A stretch of 20,904 nucleotides of DNA from Acanthaster planci (GCF_001949145.1 NW_019091488.1:492737-513640), one strand, 5' to 3'. Shown: positions 1 through 10,114, numbered from the stretch's first letter. Translations and numbers: made by a program. The notes: generated by a model from the sequence alone, not told the origin.

Positions 1-183
1 AAAAGCCCTCACTTTGAAATAAGGGGTTCACAACTCTTCAACGTGTTGAAGACTCTTATCAAATTCAGGCTTGATTACCACCTTGAGATTTCTTTCGAAT
101 CAGATGACGATGGTTGCCGACCCCTTTGTTATGTTGTGTTTAGTGATCGCAACCTAATAAATGGTTCAGGAACCATCGTCTAA
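1..183 (+). CDS. C-terminal end of an unidentified protein, open at the left edge
   Basis: Frame 1 is open from the first base to a TAA at 181-183, giving 60 residues that start KSPHFEIRG and end NLINGSGTIV. The composition looks like a folded protein: an amphipathic segment (SQLFNVLKTLIKF) followed by alternating hydrophobic residues (YHLEISFES, PLCYVVFS). The same frame continues after the stop for 35 more protein-like codons (DIPPLLLPN...VWTRSLGV) to a TAG at 289-291, so either the TAA is the true end or this is a decayed copy with a nonsense codon. There is no start in the window; the rest lies to the left. The strand-helix-strand order loosely recalls the last repeat of a Rad9/Hus1-type sliding clamp, but that is only a pattern impression. 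No family is assigned. Confidence 0.35.
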   Translation, partial: KSPHFEIRGSQLFNVLKTLIKFRLDYHLEISFESDDDGCRPLCYVVFSDRNLINGSGTIV

Positions 184-299
184 GATATTCCACCACTTCT
201 TCTACCCAACGCAGAGCGGGCTCATATTCCTCCAAAGATCTCAGACTTTAAAGCTCTTCGTAAAGTGTGGACCCGGTCTTTAGGCGTATAGATCTTTTC

Positions 300-1205
300 A
301 CTATAATTCATAATTATGTAGTGTAATTCCCGGTGACGAGCGAAAGTGAGGCGGTGAGGCCAAATTTTGGTTTTCCTGTGTCACTCTCAAATATTGGTTT
401 ATTGGAGATCTCCACTTGGCTCATGAAAAAACCTGCCAGTACAAAATCATTAATTTAAACAAACACGAATCTTTGGTTCTATAAATTAAATTAAATTAAA
501 TTAAATTAAATACCAATTTCCATGATCAATGAAGAGTATTGCTGGTGCTACATGTAACTTACGATGTAACATGTACATGCTGCGGATTTCCAAAGTCATT
601 CATAATATATTGTACATGTACATGTACAATAACAAAGGTGGAGGTACACGTACGTGCACACCACATTGCAAATTTGACATTCAACTTGCATCTTGCTACA
701 TACAGCCACTTTTATGACCTTATATTAGCTATTATATAACTCGCTATATACATGTAACTCACCAGTCGATGTAGCCAATCTGCCCCTAGCCTAGGGCCCC
801 CAACCCTGCTGGTACAATTCAGCAAATCCACAGGACCATTCCAGGCCCTGAACCTGACGACTACAAAGTTGTCTGGTAGAAGTTTTGGAAAAGATCCAAG
901 GTTGTGGCGGGGACGACCAATTTACACGTATATTCATGGACACCGGAGCTTAAATGATTGCAACTTAATCCCTCTATTAATCGGTCTGGACTATTCAATA
1001 TCTACCCATTTGCATTTATCTGTAAATCACATAACCAAGCCATTAACATTTTATAAATGAATGCATTATTAAACCTGGCACTATCTCTCGTGTCCGCATA
1101 GCATGTCCAAAACACCAAGATTACTACAGGGCAACGTACCGAGCCATTCATGGACAACATGAATAGCGCCCTCATGTGATTCAGCACTTAACAATTAGCA
1201 AACAC
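300..1205. other. Intergenic stretch, AT-rich, palindromic ACATGT words
   Basis: No gene is visible. The stretch holds the AAATT microsatellite near 483 and a cluster of ACATGTACATGT-type palindromes around 565-630. A short GC-rich patch lies near 785-805. Short frames here have no recognisable protein character. Confidence 0.5.
483..511. repeat. (AAATT)n pentanucleotide microsatellite
   Basis: Nearly six perfect tandem copies of AAATT. A simple sequence repeat, likely length-polymorphic; no function is implied. Confidence 0.9.
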
Positions 1206-1546
1206 CACAATTTGCACGCATGCTCACAGATGGCCTTGGTGGCAAGAAGTGTGAGCCGGCCACTGAAAAGGTACAGGGGTGCGACTTTGTTGATAATTTT
1301 CTCTAAGGTTTCTGGCTTTGTTCATTTCTTTCTTCAGAAAACCCAATTAAATCGTTTTTGTTATTAGTTTCTCGTCTAATCAAGATTTTTAGTGCTCTGT
1401 AAAATGACTTTATAATCGTGAGTTTTCCTGTGTGCATGAGATCGCCGTTTCTTAGTATGGCCCTCTTCCATTATGAGTGGTATAAACTACATCGTTAGTG
1501 TTCTTGGAACCATGCTGTGCATTTGTAAACATGTACTGGTGTTCAG
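1206..1546 (+). repeat. Left arm of a ~350-bp inverted repeat
   Basis: This arm matches the reverse complement of 2124-2482 along its whole length, with scattered substitutions and small indels (roughly three-quarters identity by eye). Shared anchor words, from outside to inside, are CACAATT/GCACGCATGC, GGTACAGGGGTGCGACTT, GATTTTTAGTGCTCT, ACATCGTTAGTGTTCTTGG and GTGCATTTGTAAACA. The arms are separated by 577 bp. Together they could form a long hairpin. This could be a foldback transposon or an inverted duplication of one older element; no transposase is present. Confidence 0.8.
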
Positions 1547-1699
1547 AGCTATACATACAATCACACATGTGAAGCCAAACCACGGTTCACAACCATGCAC
1601 AATGCATGACATCTAGATGCTCAACCAACCATAAAAACCTCACGTGTGAAATTAGGCTCCAATAGCATTCGGGCTTTATTTTCCTTAAAAAAACCCTCC

Positions 1700-1790
1700 C
1701 TGCCCACAATTCCGACCCATGATTCGAACCCACACCCCTTGCATCACAAATCATTATGCCGTAATCGCTTGACTACCGCAATTCACACAA
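1700..1790 (-). repeat. tRNA-derived SINE fragment
   Basis: Read on the minus strand, this contains an RNA polymerase III B-box-like word, GGTTCGAATCA (its GGTTCGAATC core is the complement of 1721-1730). An A-box-like TAGTCAAGCG lies about 45 nt upstream (complement of 1766-1775). A T-rich tail follows (complement of 1684-1694). The T-arm stem does not pair well and no clean cloverleaf forms, so this is a decayed tRNA-related SINE and not a working tRNA gene. It sits inside the spacer of the large inverted repeat. Confidence 0.6.
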
Positions 1791-2123
1791 ATGGTGTTTT
1801 TACTGTTGATATAACGATGAACGGCTGCAACGTAAGTCTAATACACATTGGGCATGCGCAATACAAACACAACCATCGTTTTGGCTTCATACGTATGGTT
1901 GCATATACATGTATATCTCGGTGTTCAGTGTACATGTACTGTACCCACTGGACTCGCTGCTTCCTGCACCTGGGAAATCTGAACAACCAGATCCCTTTCT
2001 CTTTGGAATCTGCACTTTGTCTTGTTGTACAACCCTAAACTCAACTCAATACAATTTCTTTCCGTATTACTCCAAGCTATGACCAGGTTCAGTGGTAAGC
2101 TATGTACGTACAATTCATGTACA

Positions 2124-2482
2124 CTGAACATCAGTACGTGTTTACAAATGCACAGATTGGCTCCAAGAACACTAACGATGTAATTTATACTACCTATGGT
2201 GGAAGGGGGACACACTAAGAAACAGCGATCTCGCGCGCACAGGAAAAACCATGATAATGAAGTCTTTTTAAAGAGCACTAAAAATCCTGCTTACATCAGA
2301 AACTATTACCAAAACGGATTTAATGGGGTTTTCTTAAAAAAAAAACAAAAAACAAAGCCAGAAAACCTCAGAGAAAATGATCGACCATCGAAGTCGCACC
2401 CCTGTACCTTTTCATCGTTTTTCATGGCCCACTCACACTTCTTGTTGCCATGGCCATTTGTACGCATGCGTGCATAATTGTG
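2124..2482 (-). repeat. Right arm of the ~350-bp inverted repeat
   Basis: Reverse-complement partner of 1206-1546. The arm contains an A-rich run (2335-2360) that is only partly present in the left arm, so the arms have diverged by small insertions. A short third copy of the innermost words (GTGTTCAGTGTACATG) lies in the spacer at about 1922-1940, suggesting that the sequence has been rearranged more than once. Confidence 0.8.
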
Positions 2483-3541
2483 AATTTATTAGTGAAAAGG
2501 TCTATTACCAGACGCGTGTACCCTCGAAAAGCCGTAATACACGCGAGCAGAAACCGGCCGGTACATGTATTTATCTTAACGATATTTAAGAACAATGACG
2601 TAGCAGCCAGACCAACGCGTCATACCCAACCTGAACGCCGATTGGCTAAAACGTACACGAAAACTGATGTTTCACAGTAGGCCCTATACAAAAAAGAAGA
2701 GATAAATGTTGATGCGGTCCCTGGGAAACAAATGCTTGTCAAGTAGGGATCCCAATTACCATTGCAGTGCATGTATATATTAAACTAATACAGTTCTATA
2801 ACAATATTTGTTTGTTATCTCAGTATAGTGGTGTATGTGGCAAATTCTAATCCTCCAGCTGCAAGAGGGTTAAGTCGGCGTTTTACATTATGGGTGGCCG
2901 AAGCATCCTTCTCAAAATTCATGAAGCCTCGGAACTAAAGAATTGGGCATCGGCAAAAATTATACGGGGTGGATTCGGTTCTGGCCCTAGACTTTAGAGA
3001 GTCAGGTGTGATCATGATGGAATGGCCACGTCATTATTGGGCTTGGCCTTATCTCCACTGTGGAGGCGTTCCTGACCAGAGACGTCCAGAACTAAAAGTC
3101 GATTACCGCAGACACAAGGACTTTTAGACACACGACCATTCGAGAAGAAGGCAAGGGTTGCTGGCGTAAAGGTTTGCCTAGACTTGAATCAAGTCGGACT
3201 TACGTTGCTCTTCCCCAGTCAACTATCATTCAGCCTGTACGCACTGAATGCACGGTCGTCGCGCTCAACCTAGCAGCTCGCGTAACGCTTATAATAAGTC
3301 CTTATTTGATAATCTTTATTGTTCAACGTCATACATCATCAGTCACTAAGTCTGACTTGACGGATAAGCCAATCGGACCCCGTCACGTCAGTATTATGTA
3401 GTTATGTACATTCATAATTGCATATGAACGACATGATCTTATATAAGGAATACGGAATTTCCTCCAATCAAACTTGTAGGCTAGTTCATTATAATGCAGG
3501 TATGAACGACGTAAAAACAAGTCTGGCAATGTAATTGGTTG
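2483..3541. other. Intergenic stretch without an assignable gene
   Basis: No exon can be supported. Between about 2870 and 3180 the GC content rises, and a short frame (RSILLKIHEASELKNWA) looks protein-like, but it is short and unsupported by splice sites or homology. A near-palindrome GACTTGAATCAAGTC lies at about 3181-3195 and resembles the GACTTGACTCAAGTC words seen near 3714 and 19580. Confidence 0.4.
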
Positions 3542-3745
3542 CTACCACTTTTGGTCGATGAGCCCATTTGCTGTGTACAAACGGTTGGCAGCTTCGTCAA
3601 GTCGGGATTTCTGAACTGCGAACTCATAAGTGGACACAAGAGGGAGCGAAACAAGTAACGGCGCGCGGTTTCGATATGTATCCAAAGTATGAACGAAGGC
3701 GTCACAGAGATCCCGACTTGAGTCAAGTCTAAGGTCTGCCAGAAT
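3542..3745 (-). CDS. Possible minus-strand terminal exon or gene fragment, unknown product
   Basis: The minus strand is open for 95 codons from an ATG at 3829 to a TAG at 3542-3544. The last ~65 codons (from DLRLDSSRD to GLIDQKW) are evenly mixed, charged and low in Cys, and about 50% GC against roughly 40% for the surroundings. A minus-strand acceptor-like sequence (TTCTGGCAG) precedes this part, ending near 3746, so it could be a final coding exon. Against this, any upstream exons would overlap LDLA-1 on the opposite strand, and the frame crosses an inverted repeat (3592-3613 with 3704-3727). No family is recognised. It may be a chance frame or a transposon remnant. Confidence 0.25.
   Translation of the reverse strand: MLADLRLDSSRDLCDAFVHTLDTYRNRAPLLVSLPLVSTYEFAVQKSRLDEAANRLYTANGLIDQKW
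3592..3727. repeat. Short inverted repeat, ~22-bp arms
   Basis: CTTCGTCAAGTCGGGATTTCTG (3592-3613) is matched by the complement of 3704-3727 with a few differences. The loop is about 90 bp. The arms share the CAAGTCGGGAT core and could be terminal repeats of a small nonautonomous element. Confidence 0.5.
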
Positions 3746-3971
3746 CGCGCCAACAGTGAGATTAGAATGCTGTGAATTCCAATCCAATGAATGATAATAA
3801 AAAAAGACATTGTTCCAATTTACTTGCATTGGGAAGCGTTGTTACGTAATCACACCTCTAAGCCACATTCCATGGATCCATGGCCCTCCTGGATTTGACC
3901 GCCTGTTGTTTAATTTAGCTTGACAAGTGTGTGTTTTCCTCCCTGACATTGTAGCATTTGTCGCCGTGCCT

Positions 3972-3978
3972 TATAAGT
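3972..3978 (+). promoter_or_regulatory. Candidate TATA box of LDLA-1
   Basis: TATAAGT lies 53 bp upstream of the LDLA-1 ATG. A start of transcription about 30 bp downstream, near 4001-4005, would give a 5' leader of only about 25-30 nt with no upstream ATG. Placement fits a core promoter; the assignment rests on position and motif alone. Confidence 0.4.
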
Positions 3979-4030
3979 TATATCACCTCTTCGTGTTTGT
4001 GACAAAAACTCCCACAGAAGTCCACGTAAA

Positions 4031-4100
4031 ATGAAGCTGGAAGCCACATGCATTCTTGCCGTCGTCTGCTGCTCTCTCCTCAGTTCTTCCGCTATAAAGT
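4031..4100 (+). CDS. LDLA-1 exon 1: signal peptide
   Basis: Encodes residues 1-23 plus the first base of codon 24. It ends in AAAGT|GTAAGTAT, a near-consensus donor. The split codon T|TT reads Phe after splicing to 5184. Confidence 0.85.
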
Positions 4101-6950
4101 GTAAGTATATGGATAACAGGCCATCTTAGTCTGCTGGTTGTGCCGTGTTCGTTAGGTTGAACCCTAAAACAGCTGTCTCACTTTGACGAATTTTTAAATT
4201 ACAAGGACTAGACCCCAGATGACTGCAAAGACGGCCCTCCATACTCAAATTTGTAACTTGGAGATGAGCTGTGGAGCCAATGGCGTGCAATATGAATAGT
4301 ACAAAAAATGCACCATGAACACTGAGACTGACTGAGTAGAAACAAGTAACAAAAGAGGTATTGAAAAACGAAATGAGACATTTTGGCCTAGGCCTACACT
4401 ATTTTACTGGAAAGAATCCATGTATAGACGCCACTTATTGTCCCTGTGCCGTAGTAACTGCCAGCCATGTGCACGAAAGCAATAAGATGTCCTAAAAGTC
4501 ACATTTAGCAGTGAAAATGTTGAGACATTCACTTAGTAGAGCACACTTTGATTTCTCCAGACCAATCTCGTGGGGTCGGGGTATCTAGAGGCTTCCGTAT
4601 ATGGAATTCTTTCCCATTTTCAGTGATTATTAATTAAGCACTTGTATTATGAACAGCGTCACCTTGTGTCAGGCCGTGTCCAGCCCACTCCAAAATTCCT
4701 AACGCGTGGAGAAAGTTCAGCCAAAGCAAAACTATGTGTGCATATGTCGTTGAATTGTCCACTTTGATCCTCTCGTAAATGGACCAGGAAACTAACTCTA
4801 TTTTTTTGTAGGCAGGTCGGCTATTTTATGTAAAACAATACACACTCTACATGTACATGTAGCTGTTTCGTTGCGCCGTTATTGTTATCAGTGCAGAGTA
4901 TTGCATTGCACGTACATTATTTGTGATATTTTCTGGCTCATGTCTCTTACCATTCAGTTTAGTAACAACTCCTAAACTAAGAATGGTATTGAGTGTCGAG
5001 GGGTAACTATTTTCTTAAGTTTTTCTGCACGTAACTTAACTTTTTGGGGGTCGAAAGAGGGGTTGGTGGAGCAGTGAGTTCGAGTGCAGCATGACTATAT
5101 AGTCCTTAAAATAGTAGAAACCTTCAGAATTGGAAATTTCAAAACTAGAGATTTGTTTGTTCGTCTTTCTCTACTCACCCCAGTTTCGTGTGAAGAGCAT
5201 GAGCAGTGGAACATTTCCATGTATAGGTGTACAACTAGAAACGAGTGTGTGCTGAAGATCTTTGAGTGTGACTCTGTATTGGACTGTCGGGATTTCTCAG
5301 ATGAAGACCACTGCCAAACCCAACACGCTGGTGAGCACTGATTCGGTTACTATCGCGCCCTCTAGTGCTGAATGGAAACTAGGCAAATCCGCCATGCTGA
5401 TGAGAGGACTTTTAGGGTGCATTCCACCAAATCGTTGTATTTCTGCAGGCAAGCTCATTAATATTTTGTGATTCCACGAGGTTTTGATAATTAGACATGC
5501 CATAATCAGGAGGGATCACAGAAATTTTTCAATAAATTCCGAATTTGGGACTGATAATTTCCAGTTCAGGATATTTCTTTCACAAAGAGAAGAGGGCGGC
5601 TGCATTCAGAGCTGAGCGTATAGTTTTGCTACTATCTTGAGGTATGTTCGGGGAAAGGCAAATAAAACATTTTGTGGCTACCCCCCATAAAATTGAAACA
5701 AAAAGTGATCTTCTGACCATAATCTTGAATTTGCAGTGAAAAAAACAGAGGCCAACCTCTTCTCGAGAGTCAACAGGCGGCGCTATTTGGATCCGTTTTG
5801 TACTGTTTCCTATGGGCGCGTATTTCGTGTAGTGCTACCTTAAGAAAACCCTACGATGTCTCAAAATGGCCCCTTCCTCTGCACAATCGCAGGAGTAGCC
5901 CAAAGCGGGTTTGTACCCGTATACTAGCACCAACGTGAGTAACAGTAAGCAAAGCCCTTGACCGCTCACCCCGATCTGGGTTCGATTCGTGCTCTGAGAT
6001 GTCTCAAGGTGAATCCAGAACCGAATTTTCAAGCTCGGGTCAATCAATCTTATTGTCTTTGTGTAATCTTTAATTACTGGGTTTTTTTCAGGGATAAAGC
6101 AAAGTTAAGGGGTTTCTTAGACGTTTTGGAGAGGGAAGGAAACGAAACAGGATTATCTCTCAAAAACTCAGTTTTCTTGCTCCCCCTCCCCCCCAAATCT
6201 TTTAAGATGGGCGTGACCTTGTTACTCCCCTAGAAGAAACAGCTGTTTATAGGGAGAGTGACGCCAACTTCAGACTTTGGAACCAACATGGCTGCTCAGT
6301 AATGTGCAGCGCGACATGTAGCTATTTTGTGCTAACAGTCCATGTACACCGACGCATAATCCCCCATTTGGTTCCAACAATCGAGATACTCATGTCACAC
6401 CTTTCTCAATAATTATAATATTATGGAGCCGAAAATGGTACATTCATTTTGATGTATTCTATGAAAGGCCTGTTTCATTTTGATCATTCTTCGCTGAAAA
6501 GGGTCCCCGAAGTAAAAAAAAACTGTTAACAAAGTAACCATGATTTTTTTTTATTTATTTATTTGATTTTTTTTACATTTTTCCGTTTTCCTATGGCTAT
6601 GCCTGTATGAATACATGTAATGGAAACCAACAAACAGGCTACCAGTGTAAATATACATTGCAGCATTCTCGTTCTTGCGATGGATGTTAGATCTGAAAGG
6701 TCCATCTTTCTTTCGGTTTGAGGAAACACCCGCAATGTGAAGACTAACATGTCTGGCTCCATCCACAGAAAGCTGCCTCAAGGATTTCGAAGGGAAGACG
6801 ACGGCAGACGGGGGGGCCCTGCAGCGATTCCAGTGTGGTGACGGCATGTGCATCCTGGCTTGCCAGCGTTGTGATGGCATCGTCAACTGCGCCGACCTGT
6901 CGGATGAGATCGGATGCATCGGTGACGAAGTCAAGCCGCCTTGTAATTAG
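4031..6950 (+). CDS. LDLA-1: secreted protein with two LDLa modules (3 exons, 132 aa)
   Basis: Joined coding exons are 4031-4100, 5184-5330 and 6769-6950; both introns are phase 1 with GT-AG ends. Residues 1-21 form a signal peptide (hydrophobic core CILAVVCCSLL, likely cut at SSA|IKF). LDLa module 1 is residues 26-67, with six Cys spaced 12-5-6-5-8 and all four acidic calcium ligands (D53, D57, D63, E64). Module 2 is residues 75-122 and ends CDGIVNC...LSDEIGC; one ligand is Asn (N112), and it has an extra Cys (C104) that may pair with C131 near the C-terminus. N33-I-S is a glycosylation sequon within module 1. There is no transmembrane segment or GPI signal, so the mature product of about 111 residues should be extracellular. 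LDLa modules bind calcium and basic protein surfaces; the ligand here is unknown. LDLA-2 is its downstream paralogue. The ATG has A at -3 and begins the signal peptide directly. Confidence 0.87.
4480..4620 (+). repeat. Diverged repeat shared with 10115-10255
   Basis: This part of LDLA-1 intron 1 aligns with 10115-10255 in the same orientation at roughly 60-65% by eye. Shared words include GAAAAT.TTGAGA.ATT, CAGACCA.TCT and TTC.GT.TA.GGAA. It is either an old dispersed repeat or a trace of the duplication that produced the two LDLa genes. Confidence 0.5.
4948..4988. repeat. Intronic stem-loop
   Basis: TACCATTCAGTTTAG pairs with CTAAACTAAGAATGGTA across a 9-nt loop, with two unpaired bases in the right arm. 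It lies 195 bp upstream of LDLA-1 exon 2. It may be a microsatellite-like foldback or a structured intronic element; nothing marks it as a microRNA precursor. Confidence 0.5.
5184..5330 (+). CDS. LDLA-1 exon 2: LDLa module 1
   Basis: The acceptor is CTACTCACCCCAG|TTTCG and the donor is CACGCTG|GTGAGC. It encodes the rest of codon 24 to codon 72 plus one base. Cys are C26, C39, C45, C52, C58 and C67, and the calcium cage reads CDSVLDC...FSDE. At 147 nt with phase 1 at both ends, it is a symmetric one-module exon. Confidence 0.87.
5355..5368 (-). promoter_or_regulatory. CTCF-like motif in LDLA-1 intron 2
   Basis: The minus strand reads GCACTAGAGGGCGC, which matches 12 of 13 positions of the bilaterian CTCF core (CCASYAGRKGGCR). 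It lies 24 bp after exon 2. A similar site in the same orientation occurs at 16669-16683. This is motif evidence only; such words also occur within repeats. Confidence 0.3.
5925..6010 (+). repeat. Possible tRNA-derived SINE fragment in LDLA-1 intron 2
   Basis: GGTTCGATTCG at 5979-5989 matches a pol III B box in a GATCTGGGTTCGATTC context typical of tRNA-related SINEs. An A-box-like TAGCACCAACG lies about 50 bp upstream, but it is weak and no cloverleaf forms. Boundaries are approximate. Confidence 0.3.
6769..6950 (+). CDS. LDLA-1 exon 3: LDLa module 2 and stop
   Basis: The acceptor is CCATCCACAG|AAAGC. The split codon G|AA gives Glu73. The exon encodes residues 73-132 and ends ...PPCN-TAG at 6948-6950. 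GC is clearly higher than in the flanking intron. An antisense open frame across it is only its shadow. The poly(A) site was not located: ATTAAA at 7748 and AATAAA at 7883 are distant and lie beyond the MITE. Confidence 0.87.
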
Positions 6951-7169
6951 TCACTTGGGGGGCAGTTTAAAAGTCAAGCTTTGGAAAGCGAACCGGATGA
7001 TGACTAAAGTTATCATCTTCCCACAGGCTTAAGCAGGAACGAATCAGGTTAAGACTCGTTTTAGATGTCCATGCTTAGTTGCACCACCACGAGAAGTAGA
7101 CAACAAGCATAAAACCATCTTGATCTCTAACGCCCTTAGTTGTCTCTGGCACCTCAGCCATTATATGGA

Positions 7170-7627
7170 GGGACATCCCCAATCATCAATATTGACACCA
7201 ATATTCACGACCGAATTCACGACTCGCTCTCTGGTCGCGAATATTGCCATCAATATTTGCGACCAAAATTCACTACTCGTCGTATCTCCAGTCGCAAATA
7301 CTGCCGCAATTTTTTTCCAGCAAGCCAGGTAGAGAGAGAAGTTGCTCGGCTTTAGTCACAGCAATTGCTTTTTTAAGATTTTGCCCCTTGTGTTGTGCCA
7401 AAACTGCCCAGCCGAATAACGACATGAGATGAAGCCGAAAATGTAGGTCACTGCGCGTGCGCGCGAACACTTCATTTCCGCCTAGCTTGCTGATAAAAAA
7501 ACGCGGCAATTTTGCAACCAGAGATACAACGAGTGGTGAATTACGGTGGCAAATATTGACGGCAATATACGCGACCAGAGAACGAGTCGTGAATTAGGTC
7601 GCAAATATTGACGATTGGCGATGTCCC
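7170..7627. mobile_element. Foldback MITE with ~150-bp inverted arms
   Basis: The ends are GGGACATC (7170) and its complement GATGTCCC (to 7627). Arms 7170-7325 and 7485-7627 are close inverted copies. Each arm is itself built from two ~55-bp units that share CAATATT, AATTCAC.ACTCG and a TCT(C/T)(T/C).GTCGC-like end. The 159-bp centre contains a CTGCGCGTGCGCGCG patch and no transposase. No target-site duplication is obvious. The element is nonautonomous and lies 220 bp downstream of the LDLA-1 stop. Its superfamily is not assigned. Confidence 0.75.
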
Positions 7628-7639
7628 GTCAGGGCCATC

Positions 7640-10114
7640 ATAATTATAGCATCGTCATTTCGAATTTTGGCGAGATGAAAAACACCTACTGTTAATATTC
7701 ATTGGAGCTTGACAGGCTTGGGTCGTTTTTTAAATTTGATTATAATTATTAAAAATTGTTGGAGTAATATTATCCCGTGTGAATATGTGGTTTGTCCCGT
7801 TTACTGTTTAAAACAATTTTACTGGAAGAATAGAAAGTTTTTTCTCTGATTCTGAATCACGTAGAGTCATTTTGATGTAAAAAATAAATGGGATATATAT
7901 CTTTATAATTTTAAATTCCCTAGCGGTTTTTGAGTATCCTTCATCGATGCCATCAAGTCCCCGACCAGATTTCAAGGTCTGTGTACACTTGTGATTACTG
8001 TACAGAATTTCTGTGGAATATTTACCACAAAAAATTGCCAAAAAAAAGCAAAAAAAAAAAAAATGTCCCACTCCTATGACGAGTTATGACCTGAAAACTA
8101 ACTCTCAATGCAATCGTCAAAAGTTGGCTTTAAAAAGTTAGGTTGTGAACAAAGTTCGAGTGAAACGTCTTTTTTGCCCATGCACCTTCACTTTATAATG
8201 ATGAAATCAGGAACTGAATACATGGTTCTTTTCCACCCACGTCAAGGCAAGATCTAAACACTCATGCACAAAATGGTTGGCATTGAATTGAAGTGTTTTT
8301 GACCCCCCAAAATCGGGTCATATACACTTTGTGCCCACGCATGACAAGTACGTGTAGACACGAACTTCAATGACTAAACCCGAACTGGCTATGTTTTTAT
8401 AATGATTGTCAGCCGTGCGTGGGAAACGAACTTGGAAAACCCCAAACGAGAACTCAAACAATTTTTTACGTACAACCTTACAGCCATACTTTTACGCTAC
8501 CCTTTGAAAAATAATTTATACTCCAACTCCATCTATAGCCGTGCTTTGGGAAAAAAATATTGGCTACTTGTCTTTTAACGTTTCTGTCTTTGTCAGGAAG
8601 AGACGAGGTAAAAAAGGTGGGCCGTGCAAAGCACAGTTCTAGATTCTCAAATAGTTTAAATACTACATCGCTTTTTGGTCTGTTGGCAATTTTGTTTTGA
8701 GTCGTTCTATTTAAGTAATCAGTCTAAGCGGAAGTGCTGGCCTGCCGAGAAAAAAATATGGTGAATATGGTGAATGATTGTCCATTTTTGTCTGGGTTTC
8801 TGCTGTATCTCTGACAGTACGGGGCTTAACATTTTTATTTCAATACTGCCGTATCTCTGCACTTCGTACTAGGTCAATCTGATGAACGTTTTCCAGTGAT
8901 ATGGATCTTAGTATCTTGTCGTGGAATGACAGAAACTGATCTTGGAAGAATCAATCCCCTTCTTGTCCAGTTGAGGCCCTTTTGGGGTATCTCTGAGAGT
9001 CATTTTAAAAAATTGGTTTAGGCACTCTTGATCCAAACCGACAACTTTCTGTCTAACCAGCTCACTTTTGTCAATTCAATCCTGCCATGGACAAAGGGAT
9101 CGGTGTATTTTGAAGAAAATATGGAGACCCAATGTGCCCAGAAAGAATTACCTCCGATCAAGGACGCACTTGTTCGACACGCCGTCTTCAAAGGAAAAAA
9201 CTGCTACATGTACGAAACCTGAAAATCGAACTAACTTTGAATTCATATTTGGCCGAACACACATGATTTCACACACGAAACAGTCGTAGTTAAAATAAAT
9301 TATCTCGCCAGCAATATTTTGGAAAGATACAAAGAGCAGCTTAAGTGCATTGGTTGGACCAACTTTACGTACATGACCATACACCGTCCACCAAAGGCAG
9401 AGGTTTGGCCCTCGAGATGAATGCATCGCAGAAGCCCGTGGTCGCTTGCTAAAGAATGATCAACCTTGTGGAATGCAGAACACCAAATCACAAAAGCACA
9501 TAATTTCAATGCCGCTTTTGTAAGCTGCCGCCGAGATTGTTATTCAAATCTGTCCGGGCGTGGGCATACCTTTCACTTGAGTGCAGCTTTTTAGGGGTCA
9601 GAGAAAACCTCACAGTGGCCATTCGGATGTTTGACACTGTGGCATACGAGGCTCGTTTCCTAACAATAAAGGCCCGAACTTCACTTTGACAATTGGTAAG
9701 TAAATTTTTACACTTGTTTTTATGTATTGTGTGTTAACTGTAATGGATGGTATCCAACGATTTGTTACTAAAACTGTTTTCAAGTTTCTCAAAGTGTTGT
9801 GTACAAAGCATTCGAAGTTATGAACGGAACTTTTGAAAACATTTCGTAACGATTTGGAATGTACATCTGTTTGGCCTCTTTTTTCGCTCAAAATATCTGC
9901 AGTGACTGTGACGCGCGCCAAGATCCTGCCTTGACTTGAAAAACTGCGGGTGTCACGTACATTTTAAAAGTAAATTTGCAATGTATCAAAGGTTTTTGGG
10001 CTCAAATTTCGGGTTTTCTTCCGAGTGAACGAGCGACGACCGGCTGGGAAAGAGTTCATATACGGAAACATCACCAATTTTCCCCTTGAAGTGGTTTCAG
10101 GCTAGCAATTAGAG
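7640..10114. other. Long intergenic stretch, AT-rich, no supported gene
   Basis: No exon is supported on either strand. It contains A-rich runs (8041-8062) and a short repeated word GTATCTCTG near 8800-8860. Short frames near 9028-9222 and 9610-9921 lack module structure or splice support. An AATAAA at 7883 could serve a transcript from LDLA-1, but this cannot be shown. Confidence 0.5.

Noticed and set aside
1700-1790. A functional tRNA gene on the minus strand
   Set aside because: A- and B-box-like words are present, but the T-arm and acceptor stem do not pair and no anticodon arm forms; a SINE fragment fits better.
1646-2038. Plus-strand open frame of 130 codons
   Set aside because: It runs across the spacer of the inverted repeat and antisense to the tRNA-derived SINE, has a low-complexity composition and no domain or splice context.
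6551-6934. Minus-strand open frame of 127 codons
   Set aside because: It is the antisense shadow of LDLA-1 exon 3, whose plus-strand LDLa pattern and splice site are clear.
9610-9921. Minus-strand 103-codon frame
   Set aside because: No recognisable motif or splice context; background base composition.
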